Source of the DNA: Phellopilus nigrolimitatus
Lineage: Eukaryota > Basidiomycota > Agaricomycetes > Hymenochaetales > Hymenochaetaceae
Length of the DNA stretch: 64,000 nucleotides
Assembly (NCBI GenBank): GCA_021029095.1
Contig: JAJOHG010000108.1
Span: forward strand, 1 to 64,000
Direction: 5' to 3'
The notes beneath the pieces are model-generated. The model was not told the origin of the DNA. It searched no databases and was given only the letters and a program-made list of their open reading frames with translations. A program made the position numbers and the translations under genes. This document shows, in pieces, positions 43,132 through 54,062 of the stretch. Within the stretch, counting starts at the first letter, position 1. Every line of letters starts with the position of its first letter.

Positions 43132-44460
43132 TCTTCCCCCAACAGCTGTTCACACTGTCCACGGGATCTTTTATGATTTATGTGCCCATATGCTCCTCTT
43201 TATTTGTGCACAATGTGTATTTCTGGGTCCATTTTCGTGTCTTTCTTTCCCCTCGTCTGGTCTTGCTATCCGTTACGTCTAATCAAGTATAGTGTAGCCG
43301 TTTGGTTCTTATAACTCGTCTTCTTCGTGCAACACTGCGTGTATATCATTTTTTTTTTCCTTTCCTTTCTTTTTCATCTGCACATGTTATGCCTCGTACA
43401 CCACGCACTATGACTCATCCATTGTTATCATTGTACTTCGCAGCACCTCACTGGGAGATCTGCACCTGTTTTCGATTCGCTACTTAATTACGTTGATTTT
43501 AGCGCTGCATCTTCCCAACGGAGTCACACCGCGGAATGCACTGGAGGGTCGGCTGGTCCAATGCGAGCGTGAAACGTCTTGAGGAAGGAAGCGCGGACCA
43601 GCGTGGTGATAGGGACTTTGGAGTCGCAGCGGGGCGTTGCCGATGACAATCGTCTTGGTGCTGGAGCAGGGGTAGCAGCGTCACGCCCCGTTTATAGTAG
43701 TCTACTTTGGTTGTGGGCCGTTGCTACGCACGGCAAGTTACGATTCCTTTTTTTTCTCTTTTTCCCCCTTCTTTTTTTTTTATTACCCCTTGCTTACAGC
43801 CGTTTGTACGTAGAAATAACGAGACTGCTCAAGAATGAAATCATTGTTCTCTTTTTGTGGGCTTAGTCAATCATGTTGTCTCAGGATTCGACTCGAGAAC
43901 TTACCAATTCATCCAACATAACAAGCAGCCGTACCTTCGCTATATAGGCCATACCGCTTCCAGAGATGGACAGCTGCTGATAGCGATTAGTACGCAGGGC
44001 CCAGATACACCGAGGCGGCTTCGACTTCGGCTTCGGCTCCTCTCAGTAGCAAATATTTCCGTCGAAAGTAGCGTCGGCGGTGTCGAGGACATCGAGACAC
44101 ACGGTGAGGAGAGCTGTTATGCGCTACTCTAATTGCTTACGGCAAAACCCGACGGCATACTCACTCCTCACAACCAACTACTGGATTTCGAGTTTCAGCT
44201 GATCAGAATTCAATGACAATAATACAAGCCTCATTGTACTTTACAATGCAAAAGACGGAGGGGAGAAAGCACAACAGACAGTCACAACGCCCGCAATCCA
44301 ATAGTCACCACACGAAAAGTCCTATAAAAGCAACTAAAATAAACCAGCCAGGTCCGCGAACCGGTCTTTTCCCTGCGACGGCGGCGGCGGGCTCGGGGCC
44401 GTCTGCTACTGCTGCTGCTGCTGCTACTTTTGCTGCTGCTGCTGTCCTCGAAACTGCTGC
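43132..44460. other. Intergenic; short duplicated pieces only
   Basis: 43502-43545 repeats part of the zinc-cluster exon (the coding run for RCIFPTES followed by RGM, copied from about 42326-42365 with a few changes) and runs into unrelated sequence. 43706-43762 is the short dispersed repeat shared with 26422-26478. The rest is T-rich and shows no gene. Confidence 0.6.
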
Positions 44461-44469
44461 GGTACAAGC

Positions 44470-45625
44470 GGAGAAGCCTACGCGCCGAGAATATTCCTGC
44501 TGGGGGCTGCTCCCGCTCCCAGGCCCGCCTGCATGCTCCAGAACGTTCCCCGCGGCTGCTGCACAGCCTGAGGTGGGGAAGAAGAGCCGTACGGCGAGCC
44601 CTGTGCCTGCTGCTGGGGCTGCAGCGTCCAGGGCAGCATGATCGAGCCGAGCACAGGCCCGCCGCTGCCGCCCCCCACCCCCCGCGAAGGCGGTGACATG
44701 TTGGACAGACCTTCAAGGGGGATCGAGCCGCCGTTCTAGGGGGAGTATGGTGTCAGCATCGGCTGCTGGACCGGGATAGAGGATAGAGGTGCCTTGCCAT
44801 TGTGGTCGTTGCTGTTGAGAGGATTGCGGGAAATGGCTGTTTGGGCGGGTGATGCTGAAAACCCGAAGATGCTCGCCAGGTCGTAGAATGGCGCTGAGAA
44901 TCCTACGCATGAATGCGGAAGATCTTAGAAGTCGATTAACAAAGTATCCTGCGTCCGTGATGAGCTATCAAGAAGAATCAGCACCTTTATCATCTTCATT
45001 TCCATTGTTTTGACAGTAGTCTTCTTACCCGGCTAGCTCTGCAGGAATAGGTTTTGCAGCAGCAGAATAGTCGCTTTTCCGGAACCTTTCGTACCAATTT
45101 AGTATGGAGTTGATTTGGGCGTTCATCTGTAAGAAGATATCTGAAGAAGAGGTTTACATCGGCCTCCGAAGCCCCCAAAATGAACAAACAACATACCCAC
45201 ATCTCCTGGTCTCCCGACTCTGTGTCCGATAGTATTTCTGTATTTTTGGACGTGCTGCTGACAAGATACCGCTCACATGCTGCAACAACATCAGTAACCA
45301 AATAAAACCGATGCCTCGAAGATCTAAATTAATACGCACATCATACACATCTCCACTGGCAAACCGTTCCCCGCGCTCCGTGTCGACTTTGTCCAGTATC
45401 TCGTTGCTTTCTGCTCGAGCTTGTTGGAGCTGCGTTAGCGACTGCGAACGATAGTCTGGCTTCTTGTCTGGTTCTGTGCCCGCGAGCGCCTTCATCAGTT
45501 CCTGCACAGCAGCCAGGTCCCGTGGCGTCCATGTCGGATGAGCTCCTGTAGCTTTGCAGCCTGTGCTTCTCGATCTTCTTCCTCAAACTCCTCCACCGAT
45601 TTTAAATTCTAACGCAAAAAACAAA
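44470..45625 (-). pseudogene. GGA-type Golgi adaptor, GAT region and C-terminal part, broken
   Basis: GGA proteins bind Arf and clathrin in trans-Golgi sorting. Pieces in order: VEEFEEEDREAQAAKLQEL, then after a frame change DLAAVQELMKALAGTEPDKK, PDYRSQSLTQLQQARAESNE and ILDKVDTERGERFASGD (GAT-type helices), an intron, GILSAARPKIQK and in another frame SDTESGDQEM, an intron, INSILNWYERF-like and KPIPAELAG, then near 44900-44480 FYDLASIFGFSASPAQT, PLEGLSNMSPPSRG and GSIMLPWTLQPQQQ. The VHS domain is absent upstream of 45625. Frame changes and a TAG after YSP show decay. The assignment rests on the GAT-like segment; a related VHS-GAT protein is possible. Confidence 0.68.
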
Positions 45626-46254
45626 AAGCATCAAAAAAAGCGAAATACTTTATGAGTAAAGTACGACATTGAGGCGACAGCAGGCTGCGCACGGAGGAGC
45701 TTACTGAACCTATACCCTTTGAATGTGAGCAAGCGGTGCATGCACACTCAATACGAGAACAAGTCAGTACCTACCAAAAGTCTCATTTTCTCGTCGGGCA
45801 CCCCTCTGATGGATCAGCGATCCAGGATGACGATCTTCCCGCCATCGGTCGTGCCCGTTGCGCGCTCCGTCACCCAGACACAGTCGTGTCAGCCGATTCT
45901 CAATGAGGGCGAGCTCGATCTACTCGACAAGGTGGGCTCGTTTCCGCCATTCGTATGACGTACTACTTGTTTTATTTCTTCTCGGCAAAACGAGTGGTAC
46001 GTCATAGAATACTCCTATGACGTAAGCTTGCTTTCTTTGTTCTCGGCAAAACCCACGCTTGCCGTGCCTCTCCCACTCGCTGTCCCCGTCGCCGTCACGT
46101 GTGGACAGCACGACTTCGCTCGCGCTGCGAGATAACCGGCCTGACGCGCAGACGGGGCTCTCGAACCTCACACTCCTCCACCCCAACTCGCCGAACCACG
46201 GGCACATGCACAAAAGCTCCTTCAGACGTGGCAGAAGAAGGAAGGAAGGAGGGG
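45626..46254. other. No clear gene
   Basis: A plus-strand frame (45790-45958) is open but has no recognisable family. CTCGGCAAAAC recurs at 45981 and 46041 as part of a near-duplicated stretch around the two GACGTA sites. It may hold degraded upstream exons of the Ca2+-ATPase fragment that follows. Confidence 0.4.
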
Positions 46255-46850
46255 GGCGAGAACAACGCGCCGTACGTCGACTGCAAGAAGGGGGAGGCGG
46301 TTTGCTTCGTCGTGAGCTGCAGCAAGGTCCTCGAGGGTGTCTGCAGCTCCGTTGTCATTGCGTCCGGCGTCAAGAGCTTCAACGGGCTGATCATGATGGG
46401 TAAGCGCACATCTTTAATCTTTTAATCTCGCAGCGAGCAGCTATTTAACTTCAATTGATAGCATTGCGAACGGACAACGATAACACGCCGCTGTAGACGA
46501 AGCTGAACAATCTCGGGGAGCTGATTGCCAAACTCGGGAGCGCTGCAGTCCTCCTGCTCTTCGTCGCGCTGCTCATCCACTTCTTCGTGCAGCTCGGCAC
46601 CGACGACCCCATGCGCTCGGCAGACCAGGAGGGGCCCGTGTTCATGAAGATCCTCATCATCAGTGTAACGCTCAGTCATCGCGGAGCCCGAGGGCCTGCC
46701 GTTCACGGTGACACTTGCAATGAAGCGCATGACACAGGAGAACCTGCTCGTGCGCGTTCTCGGCGGCTGCGAGACGCTGGTGAACACGAATGTTGTATGC
46801 ACAGACAAGACGGCCCAATCCCTCCCCCGTCCCGCTCCCGTTCCGTCCCC
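46255..46850 (+). pseudogene. Pmc1-type calcium-transporting P-type ATPase, central fragment, broken
   Basis: Vacuolar or plasma-membrane Ca2+ pumps of type IIB. Seen: SCSKVLEGVCSSVVIASGVK and SFNGLIMM, an intron (about 46399-46460), LRTDNDNTPL, stop (CAG to TAG), TKLNNLGELIAKLGSAA, VLLLFVALLIHFFVQLG (membrane helix M3), FMKILIISVTL, then in another frame EPEGLPFTVTLAMKRMT (PEGLP of helix M4) and VRVLGGCETLVNTNVVCTDK. The phosphorylation motif DKTGT reads DKTA and the frame then enters Pro-rich sequence, so the catalytic Asp lies at the very edge of the fragment. The nonsense codon, frame change and loss of both ends make it non-functional. Confidence 0.87.
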
Positions 46851-46952
46851 CTCCCCTCCGGTCTTAAACAACCGACGACGACGACCTCCACGACGACCAC
46901 TCTCCGACGTTGACGTCGCTCCCCGCCCGCCCTAGCCCCGCCCGTAGTACCA

Positions 46953-48638
46953 ATGGCCTCCGTGCACGGTCCCCAGGTCCCCAAACCTCACTCGCCCTTC
47001 CGCAGAGTACACCGGGCCAACTACGCCCTCCAGCACAAGCCATCGGTGAGCATCCAACAGGGAAAAAAATTTAGTGTGTAGTGCGTCGAGATTGATTTTA
47101 AAAAATAACGCTAGTCTTTGACGGCCGGCGCAAGCAGTAAAAGCGCAGGAGCAGGTGCGGTTGCGGTGCGGGTGTGTGTGCGGGTGCGGGTGCGGGTGTG
47201 GGAGCGGGTGCGAGTACCAGCGGGAACCCGCATCACGGCGGCGCAGACACGTACTATGGGCACGAGGAGACGTCCAAGATCTGCTCGCGCTTCGTCGCGC
47301 ACACCTTCAACTGCCCCGAGCTCCTCCCCGCGCCGCCGTCGCCCTGTCTCGCCGTCGCCGTCGCCCTCCCCCCGCTGCCGCCGCCGCCGCCGAGCATACC
47401 CAGCACGCTCGCGCACTTCGTCGCGTACGCCCTGCACCGCACGCGGCTGCACGCGTCCGTCACCTTCACCGCGCTCGCTCTGCTCCACCGCCTCAAGACG
47501 TGCTTCCCCTCCGCGCGCGGCTCCTCGGGGCACCGCCTCTTCCCCTCCGCGTTCATGATCGCGAGCAAGGTCGTCTGCGACGACACCTACTCGAACAAGT
47601 CCTGGGCCGTCGTCGGCCAGGGCCTCTTCGCGCTGCGCGAGATCAACCAGATGGAGCGCGAGATGTGCGCGTACCTCGAGTGGCAGCTCAACGTCCCCGG
47701 CAAGGACCTCCGCGCGTTCGAGGCAGAGGTCCGCCGCATATACTGCCGCCCGCCGCTCTACACGCACTACGTCAAGCTCTCCCTCGTCGGCGGCGTCGGC
47801 GGTGCAGACGCGCCCTCCGCGAACACCGCCCTCGCCGGCGCGTCCGGCCTGGCCCTCCTCGAGATACCCGGCGCACCCAGCCCGCAGGACGCGAAGCCGG
47901 CGCCCGCATCCTCGTCCTCGTTGTCATCGTCCATCTCGCCCCCGTGCGCGCACCAGCTGCCGACCCCGCCGCCGTGCCCTTTGCCGTGCTCGCCGCGTCC
48001 AAACCGATCCTCACGCCCATCAGCACCGGGCCCTCAACAACAATAGCGACCACCTCATCATCGAGCGGCGCGCCGTACCCGTCCCCGCCGACCTCGCCCC
48101 CGTCGACCGCCGCGTCCGCAGGGACAGACGACGCCGCAGAGAGCCCCAGCCCCGCGTCGAGCGAGAACAGCGCGCTCCCGACGCCGCCGAACAGCGCAGG
48201 CGCCGCGGTGGGCGGCAGCCCGCCTCACTCGCACACGTGCAGCGGCAGCGCGTATGCGCCCGGGCCGCAGCTGTACGGCAAGCTCGGCAAGGCGTTCTCG
48301 CTGCCCGGGTTCAGCGCGGGCTTCGGCGCGGTCGGCGTCATCGCGCCGATGGCGCAGGCGCTGCAGGTGCACCGTGCACCTGTGCCCGCACACGCCGCTG
48401 GTGGGAAGACGGGCGGTGAGCCGACGCTCGTGTCGAGCGTGTCGGCGGGCCACGGCCACGGCTACGGCTTTGGCAGCGGTGTGGCTGGATATGAGGCGGC
48501 GCGGGCGGGGAGAAGGACGCGATGATGGTCGTGCTTGACGACGAGAAGCGCACGGGCACGGCGTACTACGCGACCATGCACCGCCCGACGGACCGCGCGC
48601 CGTACGCGCATGCGCACGTCCGGGGAGAGAGTCCCTGA
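46953..48638 (+). pseudogene. Pcl/Pho80-type cyclin, nearly complete but frameshifted
   Basis: Pcl-type cyclins activate Pho85-like CDKs. Exon 1 (46953-47045) codes for MASVHGPQVPKPHSPFRR and on to QHKPS; the intron is 47046-47114 (GTGAGC...GCTAG). Exon 2 contains TYYGHEETSKICSRFVAHTF, LAHFVAYALHRTRLHASV, TFTALALLHRLKTCFP, FMIASKVVCDDTYSNKSW and REINQMEREMCAYLEWQLN, the cyclin box. Three frame changes interrupt it: in the GTGCGG-type repeat at 47155-47215, at a C run near 47940 and near 48515, after which DDEKRTGTAYYATMH leads to the stop at 48636. All are in simple or GC-rich sequence, so assembly error is a real alternative to a dead gene. Codon use and the cyclin box look healthy. Confidence 0.82.
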
Positions 48639-49741
48639 CCCCACTAGGTCCTCTCACGAAAACATGGGTGTGCATGTGCGCACGGCAAGTCGACCCATGC
48701 GGCAGTACGTCGTGCTCGAATTCGACAGAACGAGACAACCCACTGGAGAGTGGAAACAGGAGGGCAGCGGAGGACAGCGGTGGCATGCACAAGGTACGTA
48801 CTCGTGTCCTTTCCTGTGCCCCGCACACGGTACATAGTCCGTGCAGGCCGTCTAGTAGAGTTGCGAGATGCGTCCGTTTCGTGGACACTTGCGCAGCATT
48901 TTTTTGTAGTAGTGTAGTATTGAATAAACACTGTTAACTACTATCAGACAACATTAAAAAAATGATACAAATAAGATAGAAATGATGTGCGCAATTGGGA
49001 CAATACAGATCAGCGTAGAATAGAAAAAAAGGATGTTTGCGCGGGTGGAAACAGGCGTCACGCAGGGAGCGCGCAACCAAACAATCTTTTATGAAGTCTA
49101 GGTACAACATAAGCACAAAAAAATTACATGCATATGTATCATAGGCACAGACCATCCCAACAGAATATAAACAAATACCATACGAGTAACAGGAAAAGAA
49201 AAAGAGCAAAAATACGAAGCAGAAAGCTCACGAGGCAATATGTGACGCGTGGCGGTGCTGTGTGGCTATGCCGAGTGTCGATAGTAAGAAAATAATTTGT
49301 ACACTTTTGTACACATTTTTGTAATAGTGACCGTGATAAAATGCACCGCCACTGTCATTGAAAACATAGAAGTGGAAAGGACGATACCTTCCTTACGTCA
49401 GGAATCGTAAAAGGAGAGTCCATGTCGTCGGTCTCGTCATCCCGCGTTGATGCGCGCCCACCAATCATCGTGTCATGCTTTAGTTATTGTGTATGATGTT
49501 AAGCAGTGGTCATTCCTCTTTGTGCCTTTTAGATACGTTTACAGGCGTTTCAACTGGTCATGAATGCATGAACACGAAAGCAAGCAATGTATTTTGTGAG
49601 GTACAGGGAATGTACAAGATATAGGGATCAGATATAACAAAGCAGTCAGCATTTGAGACAACGGAACAGAGACGACAGGAACCAAGACAACAACAGCGGG
49701 CGACAAAGAACACAAGAAAAAGAAACAAACCCGATTGATGA
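48639..49741. other. Intergenic; no gene seen
   Basis: 3' flanks of two convergent genes. AT-rich from 48900 to 49360. No coding frame with protein-like composition and no known repeat recognised. Confidence 0.55.
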
Positions 49742-51248
49742 TTAGCGGAAGCGGCGGGTGCGGCGACGAGGGGCGGTCCAGTTAGTGACCTTGCGCGCCT
49801 GGCTGACATGGACACACGAGTACGGGCGCGTCAGCGGGTAGTAGAGGTCCTGTTGCGCATCCTCGATGAGGATCTTGACGCGGAACTCCGACAGACCGTA
49901 GGAAAGGAAAAGCGGGCGGACGGCGGGGATGAAGGAGTCATGATCCATCCAGGCGAACTGGGCCACCGTAAGAAGTCCCTGGTCTGATGCAAGCAAGCTA
50001 TAGGTTAAAAGAGGTGCATATGGTGGAATCGTCGGAGCTTACCCTTAGGCCAGAATCCGACCGGCACGATCGCCTCCTGCGCGACGATGTCGTTGAACGC
50101 GCCTGTTGCGCGCAATAGACTGCCAAGGCGAGTGGGGACAGTCGTGTCGATGTGGTTTCCGGCGAGACAGCGCCGGTACTGTTCCCAAAAAGCGTGCCAC
50201 CCCGGCGCGCCGCCGCGAGGACCCGCTTCAATGGGCTGCTTGCCTTCAGAGAGCGGCTTGATCTCGCTCTCGATGAGGATAACGAGGCCGCCAGGACGCA
50301 AGATGCGCGCGACCTCTTCCAGGAAGAGGGGGTAGTTTTTCATCTACATCAAACCACTTAGAAGAGCATCGAAGAAAAGGTATTCAGTGCTTACACCATT
50401 GTTCACACATCGCGCATGCACGATGTCGAAATATTCGTTCGGGTATGGGATGAGCTGGGCGTCGAAGAGCTCGAAACTTTGAATTACAGCTGTTAGCAAG
50501 GAACGAAACCGAGTACGCGAGTACTTACTCGCAGTTCGGTGGCACCATCCTTATCATAGAAAAGAAGAATTGGTCAGTGCGAGCAATATAATGACATGAT
50601 ATACACGCACTCTGGTTGTATGGGAGCAAGGTCTACTCCGACGACCTCGACATCCGGGAACTCGTCCGCAATTTGGATTGCCCTACATAACAATGGTCAG
50701 AGTTCTTACAAATTTGTCTTAAGCATGTAGCTCACCAGAGTCCACTGCCCGTCCCTATATCCATTATCCGCTTCTTCCTGTTCGATGGGACCCCAAGAAC
50801 ATCCTCGACTGGGCCGACGTGGTTCTTGTCGCCTACGACCATATACATCATCTTATGGAAGTACTCCTGGCGCTGATCGCGTTTGAAGGCATAAGCGACG
50901 AACGTTAACTGATTATTAACATGATGGACACACCTTAATTTCATCCGCATCGGCGGGAAGCTGGTAGACGGGCTGCATGGTGTTCAGCTGGCGTCCATGC
51001 ACCTCTCGAAAAAGCGTTTCTGCAACTTCGGGTGTCACGATATAGGTGTAACTTTCATCATCAGGGGATGCGGACGCGCTCGACGCCGTTGGCATCGGGA
51101 CGGGAGCAGAAGCGCCCGCGCCGCCAACTGAGAAGCTCGTTCCCGCCACTGCCGCCGCTCCAGCAAGTCCATAGGTTGCGCTGGCATAGCGCGCATCATC
51201 TTCCCCGGGTGCGCCATCATCGACGTCGTCGTAGGTCCGCTTCGGCAT
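49742..51248 (-). CDS. SAM-dependent methyltransferase (class I, LaeA-like fold)
   Basis: Seven exons (50934-51248, 50736-50872, 50611-50682, 50530-50550, 50395-50476, 50043-50343 and 49742-49983) with introns of 51-61 bp, all GT...AG and in phase, give 389 residues. Residues 1-75 are an acidic, Ala/Ser/Pro-rich leader. Motif I is RIMDIGTGSGLWA (residues 140-151), the acidic ribose-binding Asp is in VVGVDLAP, motif II-like FDIVHARCVNNG and motif III ARILRPGGLVILIE follow. The tail has GAPGWHAFWEQYR, VGFWPKD and EDAQQDLYYPL. Probably cytosolic or nuclear; the substrate cannot be told. The exon of only 21 bases is supported by phase and by its place between VDLAPIQPE and FELFDAQ. It is the cleanest multi-exon gene of the window. 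Confidence 0.9.
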
Positions 51249-51589
51249 GGTGGGCAGACAGCGGGGGGAGGAGATTGTGGGGAAGGCGAAGGGATGCCTC
51301 GAGTCCTTGACTACTTAAAGCTACAGTCACCAGTGTGACCGTACTTCCTTAGCCTCGCGCGACGGAACCTAACCTTAATTCTCAACCTAACCGTCTATGT
51401 ATAGTGCATACATACATGTAAATATTATGTACATGCGGCCAGAGTTTACATGCTCTCCTGCTCATGCCTATTGTGGACGAACAGTCCGAGTCTACTCCCC
51501 AGGCCACCTGCGATTACTGCTCGCACTTACCATAAACCAAGTTGCAGGGTCTATTACTATGAAATAAAGCACAGATCAGATGCGAAGTG
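51249..51589. other. Intergenic; promoter side of methyltransferase gene
   Basis: No coding frame recognised. The methyltransferase start is at 51248, so its promoter lies here. The left end of the next fragment is near 51590. Confidence 0.5.
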
Positions 51590-52260
51590 CTATAGAAAAC
51601 GGACCAGAATCAGATGGTTACAAACACAGCTGCGAGATGATCGTGGCATGACGGCCAGGAATAAGTTTAACACAAGACCTTCCTCTACCGGAAGTCTCCG
51701 CATCGCCTGCGTCGCTTGCGTTCCACAGCCTACTGCTATCATTGGAAGCCCTGTGCGTAGAAAAAAAGTATAAGTACAAAGCATATAGTATTTAGAGGTG
51801 GAAGTACTCACAGCAAAATGGCGGCCGTCCGGGAACATTGTAACGCACGACACTGCGCCAGAACTGATTGGATTTCAGAGCGTTTTGAGCAGCTTCTGTA
51901 CCCATTAATACTCTAGCCGAATTGTCGGGTGTCCCAACTGTGCAATTACGTCGTCCCGCATGCCTTTGCCGCGGACCAACACGCCTGCAACACAATGTCC
52001 CGTTTGACATGTGAGATACCGCACAAATTAGGCATTGTAAGGAAGAACACACCGAGACACGAACCCTAACCCACAGGAACATTTGGCCGCGCTCGATCTC
52101 TTCGTGCCTTTGCTGGAAACGCGTGAGCGTGTTCCGCTGCTCATCGAATAACACACTGTTCGAGTGCGGCAGGCACTGCATGAGATGCTAAGTTTGTTCT
52201 GAAGAAGAACACGTTGTGAGCGAGCGCACGTAAATTTCAGAGCGGAATGAAAGGGGGAAG
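51590..52260 (-). pseudogene. Unidentified protein fragment related to gene Z
   Basis: Minus-strand blocks: MQCLPHSNSVLFDEQRNTLT, RFQQRHEEIERGQMF, then GTPDNSARVLMGTEAAQNAL, KSNQFWRSVVRYNVPGRPP, an intron (about 51748-51811, GTGAGT...GCACAG) and LPMIAVGCGTQATQAMRRLP with a stop at 51590. The first part resembles gene Z at 19560-19700. In the middle (51970-52060) the reading is interrupted, probably by another intron or by damage. No family recognised; no membrane segment. Confidence 0.45.
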
Positions 52261-52369
52261 CATTTGGACAGTGCCGCACACTTTGGGTGCGGGTGCTTCC
52301 ATACGAGCTTGCACGTATCGACGAACACGCGGCGCCTCTTATCGCGTCGTAGACTGGTTCTCCAACATT

Positions 52370-53515
52370 GTTATAGGTCGAGTTGCATGTTACAAGTCAA
52401 AGCATTGTCGTGTCAGCATTGTCAACGAAAGAAAGAGAAGGTAAAAGTTGCGTACCCTACATGTTCATCCGCTTCCTCTCCGGTGCGCTCACATTCATAC
52501 TACTCTAAATCCTCTCGCCCTGAATCTCGTGTCCTTTCCGGCTACCGCTCGTACCCATTCCGTCTTCGTTTGTTTCCTTGGCCTGGCAGTGCCACATCCC
52601 CTCCGCCTCTCCCTCGACACCCTCCTCGCGCACTTCCCAAACGCGCCCGCACCCCGCCTGCTGCGGCCGCTGTGCATCATCGGCGCCGGCGACACCAGCC
52701 CCGCCAAGCTCGACGCGGGCAGGCTTGCGCTAACCGTAGGACGCAGAAGGACGTCGGACACGAGCAGTTTCCCCTCCACACCCTTTGCGAGCACACGGCG
52801 GGGCGCGTCTCTTGCTCACGTATAGCGCCGGGTCGACGCCGGGGAGAGTGAGCTCACTCGCGCCCGAGTGCGTATCGTCGCTGACTGATGTGGATGCCGA
52901 CTTTGGGGAACTTCGAGGCCGAGCTCGGGCGCGTAGCTGTTGGCGAGGCTCCCGTTTCTCTTTGTGCGCAGTGCGGGGCTTGTGGAGGACAACGACTGCG
53001 CGCGCGCGAAAAGCGGGTACCTCGAGTAGAGCTCAGTCCGTGTATAAGTTTGACAAGTCTTCAAACCGTTTTTCTCCATGACTCCATTCCTCGGCGCTGG
53101 CACTCGCAGTGAAGCTCGTACCGGTCGCACTCTAGCTCATGTCCAAGTCGGAGCGGGCGAGGCGGAGCGTGGTCGCGTCGAGGTCGAGCGCGCGGATATC
53201 CCGCAGTTAAGGCGCGCGCCACGAGTTGGACGGGACAGGGGCAAGAACGGGACTGCGCAGAGGTGGATAGACGTGGCCGGGGGTGCGCGCCGAGGCTGGC
53301 GCGCGTCTCCTTCCCATGGCATTTTGTCTTTGTAGCAAGATGTGCCGACTCCGTTGATATCAGGCGGTCGGCGCTCGAGGATCTCGCGCGCGCTGGGCAT
53401 CAGCACGGGCCAGGATCACTTGAGGTCCTTCTTGCGGCACACCGCTGCTGCAGTAAAAGGGAGTCTGCGACTGGTCGATGACCGTGCGCGTGTGGACGAG
53501 CGTGCTGGGCTGGTC
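52370..53515 (-). pseudogene. Ecl1-type fragment (copy D), broken
   Basis: Collinear with the intact Ecl1-type gene but with large internal deletions: the 5' piece behind module M (RTRTVIDQSQTPF with a disrupted Cys pair, then SAREILERRPPD), the NCGISARSTS segment, a LYSRYPLFARAQ piece, VDPALYA and LAKGVEGKLLVSDVLLR. Several frame changes occur and the last exon is missing. Beyond 52370 the sequence passes into the fragment related to gene Z. Confidence 0.8.
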
Positions 53516-54062
53516 CTGTCGTCAGCATCGCGCTCGTATTCAGACGAGTTCACTGCGTACCTATGTCTTTGTTTTACCTAACTGTCCCCTCCGGCGCTTC
53601 CACGCGACTGAGCTCGCCAACGCAAGATGGTCTCGATCGACCCATGCGACAGGTTGGGGTGAAGTTGTTGCCGTTGCTGTTGAAGTTGTTGTTGCTGCTG
53701 CTGCTGCTGCTGCATGATCTTCGCACCTAGACAGATAGTTTACAGATTAGTACGCTAAGGGACTGTAGAAACAGAAGCTGCTTACGATTAGACAGCGGTA
53801 CGCGGAGCGTAGTCGAGAAGTCGAGACGTCGAGAGGCCAAGACGAAGACGAAGTTAGAAGATCGACATGACGAGGACAACGCGCAAGGCTGTCCTCGGGC
53901 TGTGCCGGACAGCGATCAAGTCGTGACTGGGTGACATCACAGTCAGCGCGTGCCAGGTCTGCAAGCAATTACAACAAAGTAAGTGCAAATTTTAAGTCTA
54001 TTCTACAGCAGTGTCTTCTAACTTTCTTTTACAAGCTTTTCTCTCAGCACGGACGTCTTCGC
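53516..54062. repeat. Module M, copy 7 of 7
   Basis: Minus strand: ATG at about 53715 with six CAG codons and more Gln, candidate intron 53516-53560 (GTACGC...GACAG) into ecl1 copy D. Plus strand: the CTCGGGCTGTGCCGGACAGC block, intron 53979-54035 (GTAAGT...ACAAG) and TTTTCTCTCAGCACGG, identical to copy 4, then directly the MFS transporter. Confidence 0.8.

Noticed and set aside
49742..51248. Naming the methyltransferase LaeA
   Set aside because: The fold and tail fit a broad family of fungal SAM-dependent enzymes; nothing in the sequence separates LaeA from its many relatives.
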